NCBI GenBank assembly: GCA_003524305.1
Contig: DQHW01000024.1
Location: forward strand, 323,734-333,613
Reading direction: 5' to 3'
From: Anaerolineaceae bacterium
GTDB lineage: Bacteria > Chloroflexota > Anaerolineae > Anaerolineales > Anaerolineaceae
DNA: 9,880 bases
Shown: piece after piece, positions 1 to 6,822 of the stretch
Layout of the letters: each line of letters opens with the position of its first letter
How positions within the stretch are numbered: the stretch's first letter is position 1
Notes under the pieces: model-generated
The model's database searches: none
Told to the model about the DNA's origin: nothing
The model's input: the letters and a program-made list of their open reading frames with translations, nothing else
Translations under genes and position numbers: made by a program

Positions 1-55
1 TTCAGTTGGTGTGCTGGTCGGTGTGCCGGTATTGGTCGGTGTGCCGACTATGGTC
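1..55 (-). repeat. Thr-Pro-rich coding repeat at the window edge
   Basis: Short imperfect direct repeats based on ggtcggtgtgccg encode a GTPTNTGTPTSTPT-type stalk in the partial surface protein. Such Thr-Pro linkers are flexible and often glycosylated in surface proteins. The array probably continues beyond the left edge. Confidence 0.65.
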
Positions 56-1119
56 GGACAGGCTCCCAAATAATCGTTTTCATGCCCTGCTGAAGGTGAA
101 CCATCTATATTCAAATGTCCGCCGACACCATTTGCATTTGAGAAAATAGCAGACAATGGCAGATATAGTTCCTGGAAATTATCCGTTCCAACGAGTCCAT
201 CATAATGACAGAGTGTCATTTTTGTATTGCTATCTTGACAACTCCCTAGAACATAAATATATCCTTGCTCCTCACATTCAATTTGAACACTTGAATCAGG
301 GTTAACAGGGTTAAGTAGTGACAGTGCATCTGGTAAGTAACCAACATTGGAACTGCTGAGATTTATTTGGTTGCCAAACACATTCGTGGTGGTGCCAAAA
401 GGATTCAGCAGGGTGAATGATTTTACATAAGCATATCCCGTCGTTATTGAATCGGGAGTACTGTTTGCCAACAAAGTGATTGCACTGAATCCAACAAACG
501 AAAGGTTACTTCCTCCGATGTTGACATCTTCATTGTAATATCCAGAATAGGTATTGTAGTTAGTTGAGTCTGTGGCAGCCACTGCTGATCCACCGATATA
601 AATCGTTGCATTTGCAGGTGCATTATCGACAGCTGCCTGGAAGGGATTGGAGACTTCATTACAAACTGCAACCCCTGCCGGACAAGACTCGCCATTTTTC
701 ACATACCCCACCCATTGTGTACCATCCCAAAATAAGGGGTCACTGCTAAATAAGGCGTCCTCGGCTTGCTGGCTTGCCAAGGGAATAGGATTACCGTTGT
801 CATCCAGAAGGACAAGATCTGCAGCAGCAAGTGTTTCAACTGCGTTCAAGATGCTATCATCCAAAAATTCTGTTTCAGGTTCGGATGTGACTTCGGGTAC
901 TTCAGAAGGAGCCGCAGGAAGCGTTTCGATTGCTGGAATCTCGGTTTCTGACACCTCAGTTGTCGAAGCTGATTCAGTGGGAAGTACTTCCACAATAGCA
1001 ACTGGATCCGTCGGCACAGGCGTCTCATCTTGAGCCTGGACCGTTTTCGGTTTTATAGAACCCAAAAGAAAAACCAACATAATAAATAATTGGAAAATAC
1101 GAGCGTATTTAGTTTTCAT
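1..1119 (-). CDS. Secreted surface protein with acidic stalk and Thr-Pro-rich region (3' end outside window)
   Basis: The reading frame is open from an ATG at 1119 through the left edge, giving 373 codons without a stop, so the C terminus is missing. Residues 1-30 form a signal peptide (basic start, hydrophobic FQLFIMLVFLLG, cleavage near VQA|Q). Residues 31-90 are a low-complexity Glu/Thr/Pro/Ser stalk. Residues 97-176 contain a LAAADLVLLDDNGNP motif, a CPAG..VCN pair and an AVDNAPANATIYIGG segment. These match residues 111-199 of the 792-residue protein starting at 6698, so the two are paralogous at the N terminus. Residues 200-350 are beta-rich with six Cys and resemble no family I can name. 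The visible part ends in GTPTNTGTPTSTPTE, a typical wall or surface linker. GGGAG lies just upstream of the chosen ATG; an in-frame ATG at 1131 is a less likely start. Function unknown; adhesion or cell-envelope display is an inference. Confidence 0.85.
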   Translation of the reverse strand, partial: MKTKYARIFQLFIMLVFLLGSIKPKTVQAQDETPVPTDPVAIVEVLPTESASTTEVSETEIPAIETLPAAPSEVPEVTSEPETEFLDDSILNAVETLAAADLVLLDDNGNPIPLASQQAEDALFSSDPLFWDGTQWVGYVKNGESCPAGVAVCNEVSNPFQAAVDNAPANATIYIGGSAVAATDSTNYNTYSGYYNEDVNIGGSNLSFVGFSAITLLANSTPDSITTGYAYVKSFTLLNPFGTTTNVFGNQINLSSSNVGYLPDALSLLNPVNPDSSVQIECEEQGYIYVLGSCQDSNTKMTLCHYDGLVGTDNFQELYLPLSAIFSNANGVGGHLNIDGSPSAGHENDYLGACPTIVGTPTNTGTPTSTPTE

Positions 1120-1404
1120 TGTTGCTCCCATCTCATACGAATAAGGTTTACCAGTAAGAATATTTTTAAAAACACACCGATAAATTGATCTTTACAAAAT
1201 TGTCTTTACGAATCCCAGGTCGTCTTATAATGAACATTTGACCAATCGAGGGATCAGTCTTCAACCTCCTTTTGTTACCTTATTTGTCTTATTTTATAAT
1301 AATATCATCCCGAAAACAAAAGTCAATACCTAATATGACATTTGTCGTATCAAGAATCTATTAGGATTTTTATAATAAGATTAAAATACCAATCACGAAC
1401 TACT
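1120..1404. other. Intergenic region: promoter and long 5' UTR of the left-edge gene
   Basis: This gap lies between the stop of the MBG/TSP3 protein and the ATG at 1119. It is AT-rich. It holds a promoter-like TTGACT/TATTAT pair (1299-1326), a perfect AGGAGGT (1264-1270) with no good start codon beside it, and the GGGAG ribosome site before 1119. I see no convincing intrinsic terminator for the upstream gene. There is also no copy of the leader element found before the two central surface genes. Confidence 0.6.
1299..1326 (-). promoter_or_regulatory. Candidate sigma-70-type promoter for the left-edge surface gene
   Basis: On the minus strand TTGACT (1326-1321) and TATTAT (1304-1299) are separated by 16 bases, close to the consensus TTGACA/TATAAT with 17. 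Transcription would start near 1292, leaving a 5' UTR of about 170 bases before the ATG at 1119. It would make the partial surface gene a unit separate from the upstream gene. Confidence 0.5.
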
Positions 1405-4095
1405 TCACCTGGAGGCAACCAAAAATAACCCGGTAAAATTCGTTCTAAAGATAATTCGCTTGTGATCCATCGTTAAAGTGCAATCCGATATTGTTCGTGC
1501 ATCTGCAGGATTGTTTTTTGTTATAGTAACGGATGATTTAAATGGACAGGAAGGCAGTTGCACCCAATCACCCTGCCCCTCCTTTGCTTCGGTGTTCCAG
1601 TACAAGATTACCAAATTAGTATTCACAGCATTTGCTGGGATTTTCAACGAATAATCGAGGATTATTTTATTTTCCATTACATCCATGGGAGTATGTTTAT
1701 CAAGTAAAACCAGGTTAATGGCACTCAAATATTTCAAAGATTTTGGAAGTGCAGCTGGCAAACTAGGTTCAGGTTCACTGCCTATAACAGCAGCCCATTG
1801 GCACAACTCTTTTGGAATGACAACGAAACTACCGTCAGCCAAACTGAGCGTTGTGCTGCCGGCACAATTTAGATCGCTTGCGTTTGAACTGCCCGTTACC
1901 GGTACAACCATGTTGGCTTGCAAATTCAAGGGAATGGTATCGCAGCTATCTCCGAACCCGTCATGATCAGCATCTTTTTGATCCTTGTTGGATCTGAAAA
2001 CACAATTATCAGCGGCATTGATGATGCCGTCTGCATCTGCATCCAACCCCTCACCGGATTCGTAAACAGAGAAGGTAGAGCCAACAAAAGAAAGCTCGTA
2101 ATTTTCCGACAGATAGAGCGATCCTTGCCCAATCGGATAGACCCCCGCGGTTTCACCCGGTGTTCTAACCAATGCACCGCTAAACATGTCTCCATTGACC
2201 AATTGTCCATCCGTGATCATAAAGGTCAAGGCTGGTTCAGGGCTTCCTACTTCTTTGCTTTGCGGATCAGCAGTGATGGTTATTGCCCGTTTGTTGATCT
2301 TGAACCAGGAACTGATAAATGTAATATGGTAATTTTTACCCGCAGAAAGCGTTCCGCGTATGAGCATCTGCAAGCCGGCATTTTCATTCGGTTCACGGTT
2401 GATCACACCGGTAATTTTATCAATGGCGACCAAACTGCCGCCAGTTATCTTGTAACTAAAAGTCGGATCGGAATCACCATAGACTTTTGAAAGAACATCC
2501 GCCGTGATCTCAAGTTCCCTGGCAGAAATTTCAACCGGTACATCTTTGACAGTCTCGGCAAGATAATTATTGTTACCAGCAAAACTTATTAAAGAATTCC
2601 CTCCCGGCACATTGGTGAAAGTTGGTCCAAATGTCAACAATGCAGAGAGATCCTCGCCATTTACTCCCGTTGCGGTTGCATTTATACCATGCGGCTGACC
2701 GTCATAAACCCCAGAAAAACCTGATGCCTGAATATTTGCCCTGGCTTTTTCAATGGTAAAAGTTGCTGGAATTAACTGGACGGTATATCCCTCTGCTTTT
2801 AGTGACCCCTGGCTGATACTGTAAGTGCCAACTTCTTCACCGGCTTCCCGAGTAAGTGATCCGGTGATCACTGAATATAGATTCATGGGATTGGTGCTGT
2901 AAGTGAGAATTGGATCGCTTTCGCCGTATGTTTTCTTCAAGGCATTTGCTGTAATCGTGATTACCGGAGTTTGGATATCGAAGACTATGTTTTGCCATCC
3001 GCTCAAGCTATTCTCATCATTGGGGTTGCTGCTGACAAAATTAGCACGCAATTTATAGGCCCCATTGAGATTATATATAAATGAAGTGGAACATGCAGCA
3101 GTTCCATCACTTACAGCTTTTAGAAAACACGTTACCGGGGCGACCATTCCAGTCCCTGGTTTTTCAACTTCAAAGGTTACAGTCCCCAACGGGCTGTTAG
3201 ATTTACTTGAATTGCGTGATACTGTGGCCTTGCAATCAAACTGGTTGCCGAATGATTTTTCAGCAGGGGTGCAGACCAGGTCAGTTTTGGTTTCGTAATT
3301 CTTGAGTTCAAATTCATCGGCGTAATACCATTGTTCACCATTGACCAATTTGCAGCCAGCATCAGAATAAGTAGTGGCCATTAATTGATAGAAATTGTTG
3401 ACCTGGGTTTGTTTAAAGACATTTGAAATTGTTACATAAAGATGGGGCTGCTTCCCTTTCAAATCTGGTTCAGGGGTTGATAGACAAGGGCTGGTAAAAA
3501 CGGTTTTCCAGATGCAATTGGTTGTACCGGTACAGGTTTTTTGTTGAATCTGGTATTTTGTTGCACTCCAGGAGAATTCATTTTTTGTAGACTCGAGCTC
3601 GATTTGAGCATCCACGATGGTCCCGGGATGGATCACAGCCTTTTCAGCAAGTTCTTTTTCATCTACAAAAAGTTTTACACTTTTAATTGCGCCTTCATTA
3701 TTGAAAGATCCCGTATAAGAAACACCTGATTTTAAACCAGTCGCTTTGTAATAAAAAATGCCGGTGACAGGCTTATCTTTCCAAAGGTTGACCGAACAAC
3801 TCCAGGCGCCGCTTTGATCCACCGTGGCGTCGCAGGCATAAATCTCAGCGTTTGGACCTCTTACATCCACATGCACCGTTTCGCCGGGGATATAACCTGC
3901 CCCTTGCGCATTATTACCGCTGAAAGTAACTGTAGATTCAAGTGCAGATTGGTCGTCAGTCTGTTGAAGCAGCGCAATTACATTTGAGTTGACAGCTGAA
4001 ATTGGTGAAGCATAAACACTTTGTGGAATCACTAATAGCGAAACCAAAAATAGCAATAAAAATAATCCAGCCAGTTTATAAAAGCGAACTTTCAT
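1405..4095 (-). CDS. Secreted MBG/Ig-like and thrombospondin type 3 surface protein with VPVTG C-terminal domain
   Basis: A large exported modular protein, probably an adhesin or envelope stalk. Starting from ATG 4095 it has 896 residues; numbering below uses the in-frame TTG at 4101 as residue 1. I prefer the ATG because GGGG lies six bases before it. Residues 8-32 are a signal peptide (LFLLLFLVSLLVIP, cut after VYA). Residues 50-135 look Ig-like (IPGETVHVDV), 145-270 is a Cys-containing beta-rich region, and 275-375 resembles bacterial Ig-like repeats (SPLGTVTF). Residues 379-682 form four MBG-type repeats: YGESDP (392), a YDG variant (466), YGDSDP (541), and a third YG-type unit that has decayed to VGSPEP (618). 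Residues 685-722 are thrombospondin type 3 repeats (DADADGI, DADHDGFGDSCD), known calcium-binding motifs. Residues 733-898 share a domain with the 792-residue protein encoded upstream. There is no C-terminal membrane helix. A leader element with its own terminator precedes the gene. Confidence 0.85.
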   Translation of the reverse strand: MKVRFYKLAGLFLLLFLVSLLVIPQSVYASPISAVNSNVIALLQQTDDQSALESTVTFSGNNAQGAGYIPGETVHVDVRGPNAEIYACDATVDQSGAWSCSVNLWKDKPVTGIFYYKATGLKSGVSYTGSFNNEGAIKSVKLFVDEKELAEKAVIHPGTIVDAQIELESTKNEFSWSATKYQIQQKTCTGTTNCIWKTVFTSPCLSTPEPDLKGKQPHLYVTISNVFKQTQVNNFYQLMATTYSDAGCKLVNGEQWYYADEFELKNYETKTDLVCTPAEKSFGNQFDCKATVSRNSSKSNSPLGTVTFEVEKPGTGMVAPVTCFLKAVSDGTAACSTSFIYNLNGAYKLRANFVSSNPNDENSLSGWQNIVFDIQTPVITITANALKKTYGESDPILTYSTNPMNLYSVITGSLTREAGEEVGTYSISQGSLKAEGYTVQLIPATFTIEKARANIQASGFSGVYDGQPHGINATATGVNGEDLSALLTFGPTFTNVPGGNSLISFAGNNNYLAETVKDVPVEISARELEITADVLSKVYGDSDPTFSYKITGGSLVAIDKITGVINREPNENAGLQMLIRGTLSAGKNYHITFISSWFKINKRAITITADPQSKEVGSPEPALTFMITDGQLVNGDMFSGALVRTPGETAGVYPIGQGSLYLSENYELSFVGSTFSVYESGEGLDADADGIINAADNCVFRSNKDQKDADHDGFGDSCDTIPLNLQANMVVPVTGSSNASDLNCAGSTTLSLADGSFVVIPKELCQWAAVIGSEPEPSLPAALPKSLKYLSAINLVLLDKHTPMDVMENKIILDYSLKIPANAVNTNLVILYWNTEAKEGQGDWVQLPSCPFKSSVTITKNNPADARTISDCTLTMDHKRIIFRTNFTGLFLVASR
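1408..1905 (-). other. Conserved VPVTG C-terminal domain, copy 1
   Basis: About 165 residues from VPVTGSS to the terminal FTGLFLVASR. Conserved points shared with copy 2 (4323-4844) are VPVTG, an NC..xT.L.L stretch, a second Cys, INLvvLD..TP, YS.(K/R)IPA, an aromatic-W motif, KEG.GDWV.LP, and a final TNF.GLF.(V/L)A. It directly follows TSP3 repeats in both proteins. I cannot assign it to a named family. Confidence 0.7.
1936..2049 (-). repeat. Thrombospondin type 3 calcium-binding repeats in the MBG protein
   Basis: These bases encode residues 685-722, with two D-x-D-x-D-G acidic loops and the typical N-C and D-S-C-D cysteines. The TSP3 family binds calcium through such loops. Confidence 0.75.
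2056..2967 (-). repeat. Four MBG/YDG-type beta-sandwich repeats
   Basis: Residues 379-682 hold four units of about 75 residues. Each opens with I(T/Q)A and ends in a strand such as FTIEKA or FKINKR. Three are of YG(D/E)SDP type and the second is of YDG type. The last unit has lost the YG signature (VGSPEP). The DNA copies are diverged, so this is an old duplication. Confidence 0.65.
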
Positions 4096-4112
4096 CCGCA
4101 ACCCCGACCTGT

Positions 4113-4149
4113 AAAAAATAAAAAGAAACCGACCAAAAGGGCCGGTTTC
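4113..4149 (-). terminator. Intrinsic terminator inside leader A
   Basis: GAAACCGGCC and GGUCGGUUUC form a 10-bp stem with one G-U pair and a five-base loop, followed by a U-rich tract (CUUUUUAUUUUUU). It lies upstream of the start codon, so it would terminate the leader transcript rather than the previous gene, which has its own terminator at 4270-4300. Confidence 0.75.
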
Positions 4150-4200
4150 GCTATTTGCTCCCTGAAGCCATGCACAGGGTTTATCCTGGCAAGCGACCAG
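4113..4200 (-). promoter_or_regulatory. Structured leader RNA element, copy A, ending in a terminator
   Basis: On the minus strand the element reads CUGGUCGC, a short hairpin region (CAGG AUAAAC CCUG), then a 25-base block ending in GCGAAACCGGCC, then a loop and GGUCGGUUU with a U-rich tail. The 25-base block matches copy B (6790-6871) at 21 of 25 positions. CUGGUCGC can pair with GCGAAACCGG, with an AA bulge. That pairing would consume the 5' arm of the terminator hairpin, so the two folds exclude each other. It sits about 20 bases before the start codon of the MBG/TSP3 gene. I do not recognise it as a known riboswitch; the switch role is inferred. Confidence 0.55.
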
Positions 4201-4250
4201 TTGATGGTCTTCAGATCAACGCATCCAAACTAAATGGATCAACATCAATA

Positions 4251-4256
4251 ATTATA
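4251..4256 (-). promoter_or_regulatory. Possible -10 box (TATAAT) for the leader A transcript
   Basis: A perfect TATAAT on the minus strand lies between the terminator of the beta-helix gene and leader A, about 50 bases before the CUGGUCGC strand. No good -35 hexamer is visible at 16-18 bases upstream, where the sequence belongs to the previous terminator stem. Confidence 0.3.
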
Positions 4257-4269
4257 CTGAATTTCAGGC

Positions 4270-4300
4270 AAAAAACCAGCCGGGATTAACCCGGCTGGTT
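4270..4300 (-). terminator. Intrinsic terminator of the beta-helix surface protein gene
   Basis: AACCAGCCGGG and CCCGGCTGGTT form a perfect 11-bp stem with a TTAAT loop. It is followed by a run of T on the minus strand and starts 19 bases after the stop at 4320. It separates this gene from the leader and gene downstream. Confidence 0.85.
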
Positions 4301-4319
4301 CCATATTGATTCATGAATC

Positions 4320-6698
4320 TTACTTGACTGCCAGGATGAAGAGGCCGGGGAAGTTGGTCACAAATTCAAACCGGGTTCCCAGATCGTTCTTCTTGACACC
4401 TTCGAGGATCATCCGCAGTTCAGAAGGTTCTTCTTCATGCAAGGAGGTGATCACAGGAGTGCCGTCTTCTTCTTCAGCATAGGCGGGAAGTTCAACCCAA
4501 TCACCAACGCCTTCTTTCAAGGTCGGATCCCAGAAGTAGACTGTAAAATCTTTTTCGCGTAAATCCGCGGGGATTCTGAACGAGTAAGTCAGACGGCCAG
4601 GATCCGCAATATACGTTACCGGAGTGAGGTCATCCAAAACAATCAGGTTAATACCGAACTCAAAGTCGGGTCCGCCGGCAGGAAGATCTTCTGGTAAAAC
4701 TTCTTCAAGTTGTTCGGTCAGCTCACCCTGCATATTGCAGAAGTCTGAAGTGGCCATGACAAAATCACTGGTCGGAAGTCTCAAGATGGTTTCTGCATTA
4801 CAGTTGAATGTTGTAAATCCGCCACCACCGGTCACAGGCACCAACAGGGGCTGCAAGTCACCGAATGGTGTAGTATCGCAGACATCACCAATGCCGTCTT
4901 TGTCAATATCTTTTTGGTCAGCATTCGAAACTGTTTGGCAGTTATCTTCAAAGTCTTGAACGGTATCGTTGTCTAAATCAAAATCAAGATTATTAATGGG
5001 ATCACATACATTGCCAATGCCATCACCGTCACTATCTGCCTGGTCTGGATTATAAGTTACGGGACAATTATCAACATATCCACCTGTACCATCACTTGAG
5101 TCATACACATTGTCAGCATCAGGATCAAGCAACCAAGGTGTTGAATTCACCAAACCGACAACAAGATCACATGATGGATGTAATGCATCAGGTCCAAAAT
5201 CACAATCCCAATAATTATATTGAGCTATAATTGGAGTTAATGCATCGCTCCAGATCCCATTTCCATTGTTTTTGAATATATTGCCAGTTACTAAAAGAGA
5301 AGGATCGTTGGTATAAACCGCTTCATTTTGAGTATTCTTAATTGTGTTGTTCCGAATTTCACTATTGGTTGGTGAACCAGCTCCAATATCAGAGATAATT
5401 CCCCATGAACTGCCATCAACTACATTATCTGTAGCAGTCATCTGCGATTCATAAGCATAAATTCCGGTTTGGCTATTAGTGACATTATTTCCACTAACCG
5501 TAATTGCTGCAGAGTCATATAACAGGATACCTGATGCAGTCCATGTTGCGGGTGAATACCAAACATCAGAGACTGTATTGTTGGTTACTGAACCAGTGGC
5601 ACCATAACTTACTTGAATACCATTTTGTGCGGTAACAGCAGTCGGCCCTGCACCTGTTACAGTATTGCCATCAACATTAACAACCAAATCATCTCCTGCT
5701 AGCGCAATACCAGTTTTCTGGAAATCCAAAATAGTGTTATTGAAGATATTTAGGGTTCTTAATGTGCCATCGTCGTTATAGGCATAGATTCCAACTCCAT
5801 GTTGTGCACCTGAAAATGGAGTATCCATGATGTTTTCAACTGTGTTATTTGAAATAGTCCCACCTGCGTTATAGTATCCGATGCCAATGAACTTATAATT
5901 TGCATTACCCTCATTGTTACCATCTACCGTAAGTCCATCAATAATAACGTTGTCGGCATTATGCACATAAATAACTGGCTTATTTATTGAACTTGTTGTG
6001 AAAGAATCGACAAGCACATTCGGTGACTGGATTATAGTACCAGGAGCTCCTTGAAGGGTCAGGTTTTTGTTAATTTCGACTTGTTCAACAAAAGTGCCTG
6101 CTCCAAGAAATACGGTTGACCCTGTTGGAGCATTATCAATAGCAGTTTGAACTGGTGTAGCGCTTACATTGCACACACCACCGGTATAACCCGCAGGAAC
6201 TGTCCAACCAGTACAATCGCTTTGATAAGCAATTACAGTCATCCCAGTAGGATCTGCGGGGTCTGCAAACCATGGATCAGCAACAGCGATCGTTTCAGCA
6301 GCTTCTGTTGAACCCATAGCAAGGGGATTACCGTATTCATCCAATAACACAATATCTTCGGCAGCTAAAATTTCAACAACATCCGCAACCGTCTCAGTTT
6401 CTTCTTCAACCGGGGTTTCAGTTGCCGCTTCTGTCGGATCTTCAGTTGCGACTTCTGTTGCTTCTTCAGTCGCCGTTTCAGTTGCAACTTCAAGTGCCTC
6501 CTCAGTTGCCACTTCGGTTGTTTCTTCAGTTGCTACTTCGGTTGCCACTTCAGTTGGAACGTCTGTGACTATCTCAGTTGAAGAGGGTTCAGGAGTTGTA
6601 ATAACATCCTGAGCCAAAACCGACCGTGGAACGGCCAGCGCAAAAATTACAATAAAAACAAACATTAGCTTCATCAATTTTTCAAACCTGGTTTTCAT
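4320..6698 (-). CDS. Secreted parallel beta-helix surface protein with TSP3 repeats and VPVTG C-terminal domain
   Basis: A complete 792-residue exported protein. GGGAGAG sits five bases before the ATG, supporting this start. Residues 1-29 are a signal peptide (LMFVFIVIFALAVP, cut near VLA|Q). Residues 34-103 are a Thr/Glu/Val/Ala stalk built of (T/V)EVATE-like units. Residues 110-200 contain LAAEDIVLLDEYGNP and the entry segment TAIDNAPTGSTVFLGAGTF. Residues 200-500 form a right-handed beta-helix with many NNTI/NNTV turns (PbH1/NosD style), closing at NYWDCDFGPD. This fold is common in polysaccharide-binding, polysaccharide-cleaving and adhesive proteins, but I see no catalytic triad I could defend. 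Residues 526-608 are TSP3 repeats (DSDGDGIGNVCD, DIDKDGIGDVCD). VPVTGGGG is at 620-627, and the shared C-terminal domain runs to GLFILAVK. No transmembrane anchor follows. Adhesion or glycan interaction is an inference. Confidence 0.88.
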   Translation of the reverse strand: MKTRFEKLMKLMFVFIVIFALAVPRSVLAQDVITTPEPSSTEIVTDVPTEVATEVATEETTEVATEEALEVATETATEEATEVATEDPTEAATETPVEEETETVADVVEILAAEDIVLLDEYGNPLAMGSTEAAETIAVADPWFADPADPTGMTVIAYQSDCTGWTVPAGYTGGVCNVSATPVQTAIDNAPTGSTVFLGAGTFVEQVEINKNLTLQGAPGTIIQSPNVLVDSFTTSSINKPVIYVHNADNVIIDGLTVDGNNEGNANYKFIGIGYYNAGGTISNNTVENIMDTPFSGAQHGVGIYAYNDDGTLRTLNIFNNTILDFQKTGIALAGDDLVVNVDGNTVTGAGPTAVTAQNGIQVSYGATGSVTNNTVSDVWYSPATWTASGILLYDSAAITVSGNNVTNSQTGIYAYESQMTATDNVVDGSSWGIISDIGAGSPTNSEIRNNTIKNTQNEAVYTNDPSLLVTGNIFKNNGNGIWSDALTPIIAQYNYWDCDFGPDALHPSCDLVVGLVNSTPWLLDPDADNVYDSSDGTGGYVDNCPVTYNPDQADSDGDGIGNVCDPINNLDFDLDNDTVQDFEDNCQTVSNADQKDIDKDGIGDVCDTTPFGDLQPLLVPVTGGGGFTTFNCNAETILRLPTSDFVMATSDFCNMQGELTEQLEEVLPEDLPAGGPDFEFGINLIVLDDLTPVTYIADPGRLTYSFRIPADLREKDFTVYFWDPTLKEGVGDWVELPAYAEEEDGTPVITSLHEEEPSELRMILEGVKKNDLGTRFEFVTNFPGLFILAVK
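4323..4844 (-). other. Conserved VPVTG C-terminal domain, copy 2
   Basis: Residues 619-792 align over their whole length with residues 733-898 of the downstream MBG protein. They share VPVTG, the NC and second Cys, INLIVLDDLTP, YSFRIPA, YFWD..LKEG.GDWVELP and TNFPGLFILA. This copy has a longer Glu-rich insertion before the last strand (EEEDGTP, HEEEPSE). Confidence 0.7.
4875..5129 (-). repeat. Thrombospondin type 3 repeats in the beta-helix protein
   Basis: Residues 524-608 carry several D-x-D-x-D-G loops with the conserved NCP/NCQ and V-C-D cysteines. This is a longer TSP3 array than in the MBG protein and lies in the same position, just before VPVTG. Calcium binding is known for the family. 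Confidence 0.78.
5199..6146 (-). repeat. Parallel beta-helix coil repeats
   Basis: These bases encode residues 185-500. Coils of roughly 20-25 residues recur with asparagine-rich turns (ISNNTVENI, IFNNTILDF, VDGNTVTGA, VTNNTVSDV, VSGNNVTNS, IRNNTIKNT), the hallmark of PbH1 repeats. Confidence 0.75.
6390..6599 (-). repeat. Degenerate Thr/Glu/Val stalk repeat
   Basis: Tandem units of about 12-18 bases (on the plus strand variants of cttcagttgcnacttc) encode an acidic TEVATE-type stalk just after the signal peptide. The repeat is low-complexity and could vary in length by slippage. Each full unit keeps the frame only if units are lost or gained in multiples of three bases. Confidence 0.7.
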
Positions 6699-6789
6699 TT
6701 ATTCTCTCCCTTAATAAATTACCCAATATTTTTATTCCAGATCTTGAGTATGGTTGTTTACCACTTTATATTGATTGGTACAGAGTCGA

Positions 6790-6822
6790 TTAAATAAATA
6801 AACCGACCACAAAGGCCGGTTT
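6790..6822 (-). terminator. Intrinsic terminator inside leader B
   Basis: AAACCGGCC and GGTCGGTTT form a 9-bp stem with one G-U pair and a TTTGT loop, followed by ATTTATTTAA. The U tract is broken by A residues, so it may be weaker than the copy A terminator. Confidence 0.6.

Noticed and set aside
1170..1240. A 23-codon ATG frame in the 5' UTR of the left-edge gene
   Set aside because: The ATG is about 25 bases from the AGGAGGT, too far for initiation, and the product has no notable feature.
1918..2490. A 190-codon open frame on the plus strand opposite the MBG protein
   Set aside because: The minus-strand protein has clear domains and an export signal. The plus-strand product has no recognisable features and no start signal.
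4172..4179. GCACAGGG on the plus strand, reminiscent of the cyclic di-GMP-I riboswitch core
   Set aside because: It is on the strand opposite all genes. The following GCAAACC and the later GACGCAAAGCC core are absent, and it is not present in leader copy B.
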